Source: Trueperaceae bacterium (GTDB lineage: Bacteria > Deinococcota > Deinococci > Deinococcales > Trueperaceae). Taken from it: a stretch of 8,010 bases of DNA. The notes beneath the pieces are model-generated. The model was not told the DNA's origin. It made no database searches and saw only the letters and a program-made list of their open reading frames with translations. This document shows, one piece after another, positions 1-5,442 of the stretch; within the stretch, counting starts at the first letter, position 1; every line of letters begins with the position of its first letter. Made by a program: the position numbers and the translations under genes. The stretch lies in assembly GCA_007130445.1 (NCBI GenBank), contig SLSM01000411.1:1-8010 (forward strand). Direction: 5' to 3'.

Positions 1-476
1 CGCGCCTCCTCGCCCTCCTCGAGGGGGCCCTGCTTCCCACCGACGAAGAAGCTCTCGTGGTGGGCCAGCGGTTGGTACCCGCGCGAGGCGAGCCGCCGCT
101 CGATGGTCTTGCTCGCCGATCCGAGGCGCTTCAGGAACCGTGGCCGGGCCGAGCGCGTCGCGAACGCGACTGCGCGCGTGCCGCCCTCGCTGGCGCCGAG
201 CTCCTGGAGCCACTCACGAACGCCGCTGCCGCGGGAGACGACGGCGTCGGATGTGGCCTCGGCCGCGCTCGAGCGCGTCGCGGGCCGGGTGAGACCGAAC
301 GTGTGGGTCGGTCCGCCGACGACGAGCAGGTCGATGGTGGCGGCGACGTGGTCGGGCGCCTGGGCGACCTCGTCGACCTCCACGAGGCAGTGCGCGTCGG
401 TGAGACCGTCGGCGATCGCCTGCGCCACACGTTGCGCGTTCCCGAACATCGACTCGTAGACCACGAGGGCTCGCAT
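1..476 (-). CDS. flavodoxin family protein, C-terminus cut by window edge
   Basis: This is a small FMN-binding flavodoxin-like protein, probably a cytosolic electron carrier or FMN-dependent reductase partner. The 158 visible residues begin MRALVVYESMFGNAQ. The loop S9-M-F-G-N-A-Q15 after the first beta strand is the FMN phosphate-binding loop (canonical T/S-x-T-G-N-T). GGPTHTFG at residues 54-61 fits the second FMN-contacting loop. The frame is open without stops from the ATG at 476 to the edge, and the last residues (GPLEEGEEA) resemble the usual family end, so probably only a few residues are missing. The start is supported by GGGAGG (489 down to 484, minus strand), about seven bases upstream. 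It diverges from the acetyltransferase. The family is clear; the physiological partner and the redox reaction cannot be read from the sequence. Confidence 0.85.
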   Translation of the reverse strand, partial: MRALVVYESMFGNAQRVAQAIADGLTDAHCLVEVDEVAQAPDHVAATIDLLVVGGPTHTFGLTRPATRSSAAEATSDAVVSRGSGVREWLQELGASEGGTRAVAFATRSARPRFLKRLGSASKTIERRLASRGYQPLAHHESFFVGGKQGPLEEGEEA

Positions 477-647
477 CACGACACCTCCCAGGGGGGTCGC
501 TGGCCGGTACGGCGCCGTGGGGGGCGTCGTCGCCGGATGCCAAGGACGTCCGACGGGCGCTCGATCCTCCCCTCGCGCAGGCGTACACCCACACGGGCGC
601 ACGGCGCAAGTGAGGAACGTCCCCCGTGTGCGGCGCGCGGCCGATCG

Positions 648-682
648 TGGCGAAACGCGCTACGGTGCGGACGTGACCAGCG
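648..682 (+). repeat. 35-bp promoter/start element, copy 1
   Basis: This stretch runs from TGGCGAA through TACGGTGCG to GTGACCAGCG. It matches 3463-3497 at 30 of 35 positions with no gaps. Differences are confined to two bases after TGGCGAA and three just before GTG. It covers the acetyltransferase -10 box and start codon. Confidence 0.7.
661..675 (+). promoter_or_regulatory. -10 box and leaderless start of the acetyltransferase
   Basis: TACGGT (661-666) fits the actinobacterial -10 pattern TAnnnT. It is followed by six bases and then GTG at 673, so the expected transcription start coincides with the start codon. No convincing -35 hexamer lies 16-18 bases upstream and no Shine-Dalgarno sequence precedes the GTG. 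The same box, spacing and start recur at the channel gene. Confidence 0.55.
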
Positions 683-1215
683 CCCCGTACGACCACACCC
701 CGGTCCTGACGGGCCTCGGGCTGACGCTCCGGGGTGTGGTCGAGGGCGACGTCGCGACCATCCGCTCGATCTCGTACTACGACGGTCGCGCCGCACGCGA
801 CGACGACGACGCAGCGGCGATGCTCCGGCGCATCCATGCGGACGTCGCCCGTGGCGATTGCCTGCACTGGGGGATCTGTCTGCAGGGCAGCGACGAGGTG
901 ACCGGCACGGTCGGGTTCTACCGAGGCTTCGCCAACGGGATCGGCGAGGTCGGCTACGTCTTGCGGGAGGCGTATCGAGGCCGCGGCATCATGACCCGTG
1001 CGGTGCGCATCGTGGTGGCGTACGGGCTCGGCCCGCTCGGCCTGACAGGCGTCGAGGCGCACACCGCCCGCGACAACGCGGCATCGCGGGCGCTGCTGCT
1101 GCGCGCCGGTTTCCTCGAAGCCGGCAGCGTCCAGACTGGTGGTGCCGAGGCTCGCGTGCGCTACGTCGCGCGCGGCGAACGATCGGGTGGGCCGGCGACG
1201 CCGACCGAGGCCTGA
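673..1215 (+). CDS. GNAT family N-acetyltransferase (RimJ/RimL-like)
   Basis: This is a 180-residue acetyl-CoA-dependent N-acyltransferase; the substrate (a protein N-terminus or small amine) is not predictable. Motif A is visible as GYVLREAYRGRGIMTRA (residues 94-110), with R102-G-R-G105 the pyrophosphate-binding loop. Motif B is DNAASRALLLRAGF (134-147), typical of the RimJ/RimL branch. The length matches a single-domain GNAT. The GTG at 673 was chosen because a TACGGT box at 661-666 sits six bases before it, which would start transcription at the GTG itself (a leaderless mRNA). Earlier in-frame starts (such as 517) would translate a sequence with no family resemblance that includes the promoter. 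The tail after residue 165 is polar and unconserved. It converges on the decayed hydrolase gene. Confidence 0.85.
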   Translation: MTSAPYDHTPVLTGLGLTLRGVVEGDVATIRSISYYDGRAARDDDDAAAMLRRIHADVARGDCLHWGICLQGSDEVTGTVGFYRGFANGIGEVGYVLREAYRGRGIMTRAVRIVVAYGLGPLGLTGVEAHTARDNAASRALLLRAGFLEAGSVQTGGAEARVRYVARGERSGGPATPTEA

Positions 1216-1300
1216 GCCCGCGCGTCGGCGTGCCCTTCGGGCCGCTCAGGCGCGGCTCGGCGTCGGCCGTGTTCGGAGTCCGCGCGGCTGCTCTCGGGCG

Positions 1301-2132
1301 TGTGACCATCGTGAAGCGTGCCCAGGCCACCTGGACCTCGCTGCTGGTCAGCCACTCGAAGGGCGACGTGCCGCCGTAACCGGCGACCCACAGGCCGTAC
1401 TGCATATACGCCCGGCTCACGGGCTTGCGCGCCAACCTCCGGTCCAGGACACAGCGCAGCAGGAAGCCTGGTACCTTTCGTGACAAGGGTCCGAGCAACG
1501 CCTCGGCCACGCGCGCCACGTCGACCATGGGGCCTTTCGCGAGGAGCGCGCTCACGCGATCGTCGTGCATCGCCACGCGCGGCGCCACGGAGCATCCGCC
1601 GCTGAAGCCGGCCAGCGCGACGCGGTCGTCGACGCCCGCCAACGTCGCCAGCACGTCGAGCGCCGAAGCGAACGGTACCTCGCTGATCGGGACGCCTCAC
1701 TGTGCGGGGTCCGTGTGGACGGTGTTGCGTGGCCCGGCGTAGGAGACGGTGGAGACGTTGAAGCCGCGTTGGACCGCGGCATGCCCGATGACGAAGACGT
1801 CCTCCTCGATGGTGTCGTCGTTCCCCCAGACGACGAAGAGCGTCGGTCGCGCCGTCGCGACGTCTTCAGGCCGCCAGGAGGAGCCGGGGAGCGCAGCGCC
1901 CTCGAAGTCCACCTCCACGTCGTGGATCGGCGGTGCGTGCCCACTCGCATGGCCAGCTGTCCGGGTCGCGCTCGTCGATGCGCCGGGCTGCCTCGAAGCA
2001 CGCTCCGACCTCGGCCGCGTCGACGCTCATGGAGCCGAGGATGCGCACGAGCATCCAGTCGGCCTCGTGCTCTCGGAACACGCGCAACGTGCGGGGCGCC
2101 CGAGCGGCTCCCGAGTCTCGTCGATCGGCCAT
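1301..2132 (-). pseudogene. decayed alpha/beta hydrolase gene
   Basis: This is the remnant of an alpha/beta hydrolase of the kind with an N-terminal helical cap before the catalytic fold. The N-terminal piece starts at ATG 2132 (GAGGGAG just upstream) and reads well through RIDERDPDSWPCEWARTAD (ends near 1925). The next homologous piece, EVDFEGAALPG onwards, lies in a different frame (from about 1930) without the roughly 80-90 helical residues expected between, so an internal deletion shifted the frame. That second frame meets an in-frame TGA at 1697-1699, then continues unbroken with the nucleophile elbow GFSGGCS (Ser codon 1601-1603) to about WARFTMVT near 1301. After that it has no family character and runs antisense into the acetyltransferase gene. 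The catalytic Asp and His region is absent. It lies 69 bases downstream of the lipoprotein gene on the same strand. The exact 3' limit is uncertain. Confidence 0.75.
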
Positions 2133-2152
2133 CGTACTCGCTCCCTCGCGTG

Positions 2153-2168
2153 TCGATGCGTCGATGCG
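2153..2168. repeat. 8-bp tandem duplication
   Basis: TCGATGCG occurs twice back to back in the gap between the lipoprotein gene and the hydrolase pseudogene. It is short and may be chance or replication slippage; no function is suggested. Confidence 0.4.
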
Positions 2169-2201
2169 GTGACGTTCGTTCCGGCTCGTGTGGAGCAGGG
2201 C

Positions 2202-3365
2202 CTAACGCCCCACGTGGCGAACGCTCGGGAGCAACACGAACCCATCGAACGCCGCCCGCGGTGGCCCGACGATCAGCTGCGGCAGGTAGTTGACCACGAT
2301 CCTGTCGGTCTCGAACGCCTCGTCGTCGAGCGGCAAGAAGGCGGTGACGCCACCAGCGACACCCTGCATCACGCGGAACAGCTCGTTCTCGGGCGACTCG
2401 GCACCGACGTCGAAGCTCCGCACGCTGCCCCGGATCCGCTTCTCGCCACTGGCCGGCGCCACCACCAGTGCGTACGTCTCGGCATCGGGGTCCGGGCTCG
2501 CGTCGCGGAGCCGTTCGACCAACCAACGCTCGACCGTTCCCGCCTGCCGCTGCTTCTGGGCGTGGAAGTAGCCGACGTTGACGAGCACGTTCCCGGGTGC
2601 CATCGCGAGCTGACGGTCCACCAGCGCATGCATCGCCGCCTCGCGCTGCGCGTCGCGCTCCGCCCCGGCTCGCACACGGCGCAGGGCCGCGGATCGAGCC
2701 TCGCCGTCGAGTGCGTCGAGGACGACCGTGTACGCGAGGGATCCCCAGCGTTCGAGATACTCGGCCTCGCCCTCGTGCAGGTGGGTCCGGGCCGCCGCCA
2801 GCGAGGCGTCCGGGTCGGCACCGTCCTCGAGGGCGGCCACCAGGTCGACGAGCACGTCGGGCTGGCCCAGAGCGTGCACGAGCCCACGGAACGGTGGCAG
2901 GAAGTCGCTCTGGCTGGGGTTGACGTCGATCGCCCGCACCGCGATCTGCTGGTCGGTCGGCAGCGCCGCGTTCGCGGCTCTGATGCGCTCGAGCAGCGCC
3001 CCGTAGGTGCGCAACGCGCCTTCCCCCGGCGTGTCGGCGACGCCGCGGGTGTAGGCGTCGAGCAGCCAGCTGAACACCTGTGGAAACTCGAGGAGCACGG
3101 TCGTGAGCCCGTGGGGCTGCAACGCGACGACGAGATTCGCCACGAAGGCGTCGTGTTCGGAGATGTCGTGGAACTCGCCCACCACCAGCACGCGCTGGTC
3201 GGCCAGGCGCTCGATCATCGCCTCAGGCAGGCCGTCGTCGAAGCGGACGATGTCACGCTCGACGATGGCGTGGAGAGCGTCGCGGTCGACCGTGCCGCGC
3301 AGAGAGGGCCCGCACCCGACCAGCGCGGCGATCACGAGCAGCGCCAGGAACGCACGGATTCGCAT
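2202..3365 (-). CDS. lipoprotein with ChaN/erythromycin-esterase-like domain
   Basis: This is a 387-residue protein predicted to be lipid-anchored outside the cytoplasmic membrane. The N-terminus has Arg2 and Arg4, a hydrophobic stretch and the lipobox L15-V-G-C18. The mature part carries the marks of the ChaN/TraB/EreA-like superfamily: GEFHD at 63-67 after a hydrophobic strand, LLEFP at 91-95, an RDAQREAAMHALVDR helix at 237-251 and VNVGYFHAQK at 262-271 near the domain end. These histidine and glutamate motifs form the putative active or metal/haem site in that superfamily; the substrate is unknown here. Residues after about 285 are a less recognisable tail. The ATG at 3365 fits because the signal peptide begins there and GAGGT lies five bases upstream. 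It diverges from the ion-channel gene. Confidence 0.75.
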   Translation of the reverse strand: MRIRAFLALLVIAALVGCGPSLRGTVDRDALHAIVERDIVRFDDGLPEAMIERLADQRVLVVGEFHDISEHDAFVANLVVALQPHGLTTVLLEFPQVFSWLLDAYTRGVADTPGEGALRTYGALLERIRAANAALPTDQQIAVRAIDVNPSQSDFLPPFRGLVHALGQPDVLVDLVAALEDGADPDASLAAARTHLHEGEAEYLERWGSLAYTVVLDALDGEARSAALRRVRAGAERDAQREAAMHALVDRQLAMAPGNVLVNVGYFHAQKQRQAGTVERWLVERLRDASPDPDAETYALVVAPASGEKRIRGSVRSFDVGAESPENELFRVMQGVAGGVTAFLPLDDEAFETDRIVVNYLPQLIVGPPRAAFDGFVLLPSVRHVGR

Positions 3366-3399
3366 GGGTGACCTCGATCCACCGGCAGCCGAGGGACGG

Positions 3400-3425
3400 A
3401 TGATACCCACGGTAACACCGACCGT
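3400..3425 (-). promoter_or_regulatory. candidate promoter of the lipoprotein gene
   Basis: On the minus strand TATCAT (3405 down to 3400) is a good -10 box, which would start transcription near 3393 and leave a leader of about 28 bases holding the GAGGT ribosome site. No clear -35 hexamer is seen. Immediately upstream is a small inverted repeat, ACGGT (3409-3413) and ACCGT (3421-3425), where a regulator could bind. This is inferred from position only. Confidence 0.4.
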
Positions 3426-3462
3426 TGGCGACAGCGCGATCCACCGTTCGTACCGCCGCTCA

Positions 3463-3497
3463 TGGCGAAGAGCGCTACGGTGCGCTTGTGACCAGCG
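3463..3497 (+). repeat. 35-bp promoter/start element, copy 2
   Basis: This is the second copy of the element at 648-682, identical at 30 of 35 positions. It holds TGGCGAA, GCGCTACGGTGCG and GTGACCAGCG in the same register and lies just upstream of the ion-channel gene. Confidence 0.7.
3476..3490 (+). promoter_or_regulatory. -10 box of the ion-channel transcript
   Basis: TACGGT at 3476-3481 is followed by six bases and GTG at 3488, the same geometry as at the acetyltransferase. The predicted transcription start therefore falls on the GTG of a short leader ORF rather than near the channel start codon. Confidence 0.5.
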
Positions 3498-3529
3498 ACC
3501 AGCTCGGACGAGTCGGGGCGGAACGATGA
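3488..3529 (+). CDS. candidate 13-residue leader peptide upstream of the channel
   Basis: GTG at 3488 opens a 13-residue frame, VTSDQLGRVGAER, ending at TGA 3527-3529. The stop overlaps the channel's ATG (3526) in the sequence ATGA. The GTG lies exactly where the promoter copy predicts the mRNA 5' end, so a leaderless ribosome would read this peptide and then be placed to restart on the channel gene. The peptide has no recognisable motif and no run of a regulatory amino acid, so translational coupling is more likely than attenuation. It could also be a chance reading frame, or the old channel start separated from its gene by a frameshift. Confidence 0.4.
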   Translation: MTSDQLGRVGAER

Positions 3530-4374
3530 CGGAGCGCGACGGCGACGAACGGGTCGACGGTCCGACGCTCGCAACGACGGACGACGAAGGGGCTGCGCTC
3601 GAGCGCGAGCGCAACGAGGTGCTGACGGCGCTCGAGGACTTGCTCGAGGCGCCGATGATCGTGCTCGCGTTCGTGTGGCTCGCGCTGCTGGTAGGCGAGC
3701 TCTTGTACGGTGAGTCGCGTCCGTTCGCGGTCGTCGGAACGGTCATCTGGGTCATCTTCATCGTCGACTTCGGCCTCAAGCTCGTTCTGGCGCCGCGCAA
3801 GGTCGCGTACGTAAGGCGCAACTGGTTGGCGGCGATCTCCCTGGTGGTCCCGGCGCTCCGCCTCTTCCGGGTCGTGCGCGTGATCCGGGTGTTGCGCCTC
3901 GCCAGCGTGGGGCGCAGCTTGCGGCTCTTCAGGCTGGTGAGCTCCCTCAACCGCGGCATGCGTGCCCTCGGCGCGAGCCTCGGGCGCCGCGGCTTCGGAT
4001 ACGTCGTCGCCCTCACGGCGATCGTGACCTTCGCCGGCGCTGCGGGGATGTACGCGTTCGAGCGCGACGCCGCCGGCGCCATCGATTCCTTCGGCGAGGC
4101 GCTGTGGTGGACGACCATGGTGATGACCACGCTCGGCTCCGGCTACTGGCCGGTGACGTTCGAGGGACGCGTCCTGTGTGTGGCGTTGGCGCTCTACTCG
4201 TTCGGCATCTTCGGTTACGTGACCGCGACTCTCGCGACCTTCTTCGTCGGTCGCGACGCAGAGAGTGCCGACGCAGAGGTGGCGGGGTCGGCCGAGCTGA
4301 CCGCCATCCGGCGTGAGCTCACGGCGCTCCGCGCGGAGCTGGGCGCGCTGTCGCGATCGAGATCCGACGGTTGA
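3526..4374 (+). CDS. voltage-gated ion channel, six transmembrane segments
   Basis: This is a 282-residue integral membrane channel subunit of the ion_trans type, expected to act as a tetramer. After a charged cytosolic N-terminus, S1 is about 42-62, S2 66-90 and S3 100-111. The S4 voltage sensor has arginines at every third position (R112, R115, R118, R121, R124). S5 is 158-178, the pore helix 189-199 and S6 216-242. The filter reads T201-T-L-G-S-G-Y-W-P209 instead of the potassium-channel TVGYGD, so potassium selectivity should not be assumed. A short C-terminal coiled coil, with ELTAIRRELTALRAELGAL at 257-275, may help assembly. The ATG at 3526 has only a weak purine-rich site upstream and overlaps the leader ORF stop. 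It converges on the transporter gene. Confidence 0.85.
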   Translation: MTERDGDERVDGPTLATTDDEGAALERERNEVLTALEDLLEAPMIVLAFVWLALLVGELLYGESRPFAVVGTVIWVIFIVDFGLKLVLAPRKVAYVRRNWLAAISLVVPALRLFRVVRVIRVLRLASVGRSLRLFRLVSSLNRGMRALGASLGRRGFGYVVALTAIVTFAGAAGMYAFERDAAGAIDSFGEALWWTTMVMTTLGSGYWPVTFEGRVLCVALALYSFGIFGYVTATLATFFVGRDAESADAEVAGSAELTAIRRELTALRAELGALSRSRSDG

Positions 4375-4392
4375 GGCGGAGCACCCGCACGA

Positions 4393-4423
4393 GGGCGTCG
4401 AGCGCCAGCGCGTGCGACGACCC
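4393..4423. terminator. possible hairpin between convergent genes
   Basis: GGGCGTCG (4393-4400) can pair with CGACGACCC (4415-4423), leaving one bulged A; the loop contains GCGC repeats. It lies in the 60-base gap between the channel and transporter stops, where a bidirectional terminator would be useful. There is no T-run on either side, so an intrinsic terminator is not established. Confidence 0.3.
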
Positions 4424-4434
4424 GACGAGGTCGA

Positions 4435-5286
4435 TCAGGCGAACACGAGCAGGGCGATCCCCACCATCATCCCGATGGCGCCGAGCGTGCGCCGCAGCGG
4501 GTCCCCCTCGGCGAGCGTTCGCGCCCCGAGGATCGCCGCGAACAGGATGCTGACCTCGCGCATGGGGGCGACGACGCTGACGGGTGCGAGCTGCAGCGCG
4601 CTGAGCACCAACAGGTAGGCGAGCGGCGACAGCAGCCCGACGCCGACGACCTCGAGCCGGTGCGTGCGCCAGGTCTCGCGGACCGTGCGCCAGCGGCCGA
4701 GCACGACGGGGGAGAGCAGCACGGCGCGCCCCGAGTCCGACAAGAGCAGGTAGAGCAGCGGCACTGCCCCGACGTGGCCGACGGCGTAGCCGTCGAGGAC
4801 GGTGTACGCGGCGATGACGAACCCCGTGATCAGCCCGTAGCCGATGGCCGTCGACTGCCCGGCCCGGGACCGACCACCACCGAGGACGAACACGCTCGTG
4901 ACGATCAGGACCGTTCCGCCGAGCGCGAGTGCGCCGGGGCGCTCAGCGAGCAGGACGATGGCAGCCAGGGTCGCCAAGAGCGGGCCGCTCCCGCGTGCGA
5001 TGGGGTAGACGAGCGACAGATCGCCGACGCGGTACCCGCGCTGCAGCGCCGTGAAGTAGGCGATGTGCAACACGGCGGACGCCAGCGCGAGGAGGCCGTG
5101 CTGGAGCGTGAACGCCGGCGCGACGACGACGACGTAGGCCGCGGCCACCGGCAGGTAGGCGATCACGGTCACCACCGACAGGAGCCACAGGAACTCGACA
5201 CCACCGCCCGCGCGCTTCGCGAGCAGGTTCCAGGTCGCGTGCATCAGCGCCGAGACGACGACGAGTGCCGTGGCGAGAGCGGTCAC
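4435..5286 (-). CDS. DMT superfamily transporter (EamA domains)
   Basis: This is a 283-residue multi-pass inner-membrane transporter built from two EamA-type halves, residues about 1-135 and 146-283, joined by a glycine- and arginine-rich linker (GGGRSRAGQS, 136-145). About ten hydrophobic helices are visible. HATWNLLAKR (16-25) in the first helix, SLVYPIARGSGPLL (91-104) and the matching PVSVVAPMREVSILFAAILG (235-254) in the second half are typical of drug/metabolite transporters. The substrate is unknown. The GTG at 5286 is the start: helix 1 begins there, no Shine-Dalgarno precedes it, and TACGCT lies seven bases upstream, so the mRNA is probably leaderless. It converges on the channel gene and diverges from the SGNH hydrolase gene. 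Confidence 0.88.
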   Translation of the reverse strand: MTALATALVVVSALMHATWNLLAKRAGGGVEFLWLLSVVTVIAYLPVAAAYVVVVAPAFTLQHGLLALASAVLHIAYFTALQRGYRVGDLSLVYPIARGSGPLLATLAAIVLLAERPGALALGGTVLIVTSVFVLGGGRSRAGQSTAIGYGLITGFVIAAYTVLDGYAVGHVGAVPLLYLLLSDSGRAVLLSPVVLGRWRTVRETWRTHRLEVVGVGLLSPLAYLLVLSALQLAPVSVVAPMREVSILFAAILGARTLAEGDPLRRTLGAIGMMVGIALLVFA

Positions 5287-5299
5287 TGCTGCGAGCGTA
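5284..5299 (-). promoter_or_regulatory. -10 box and leaderless start of the transporter
   Basis: On the minus strand TACGCT (5299 down to 5294), seven bases and then GTGACC repeat the layout seen at the acetyltransferase and at the channel leader ORF. No ribosome site lies between, and no clear -35 hexamer was found. Confidence 0.5.
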
Positions 5300-5360
5300 C
5301 ATGCCTGACACGCCGCGCGGGAGGCGGCCAGATCGCTGATCGATGGCGCTGGCCGACCCG

Positions 5361-5389
5361 TTGCAGTTTTCGGAGGAGCACCCTACAGT
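5361..5389 (+). promoter_or_regulatory. sigma-70-type promoter of the SGNH hydrolase gene
   Basis: TTGCAG (5361-5366) and TACAGT (5384-5389) are separated by exactly 17 bases, close to the housekeeping consensus and the best promoter in the window. Transcription would begin near 5396, leaving a leader of about 47 bases that contains the strong ribosome site GAGGAGG (5431-5437), five bases before ATG 5443. Confidence 0.65.
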
Positions 5390-5442
5390 GACGCAATCGT
5401 ATCGGCCTCGGCCACCCACCCGCTCGGTTCGAGGAGGATCTC

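Noticed and set aside
1232..1242. GCCC-TTC-GGGC hairpin after the acetyltransferase stop
   Set aside because: A four-base-pair stem without a T-run is too weak to call a terminator in GC-rich DNA.
57..1379. Long plus-strand reading frame across the flavodoxin, intergenic region and acetyltransferase
   Set aside because: It is arginine- and proline-rich with no domain, and it runs antisense or out of frame to two well-supported genes. High GC content keeps such frames open.
1749..3371. 540-residue plus-strand frame opposite the lipoprotein gene
   Set aside because: The minus strand encodes a lipoprotein with a signal peptide and family motifs; the plus frame is its antisense shadow.
3366..4130. 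N-terminal extension of the lipoprotein frame to 4130
   Set aside because: The extension is low-complexity Ser/Thr/Arg sequence antisense to the channel. The signal peptide begins at 3365 with a ribosome site, which fixes the start.
5334..5344. Short palindromic GATC repeats between the transporter and the SGNH hydrolase
   Set aside because: The arms are only four bases, GATC is common, and nothing shows a link to either promoter.
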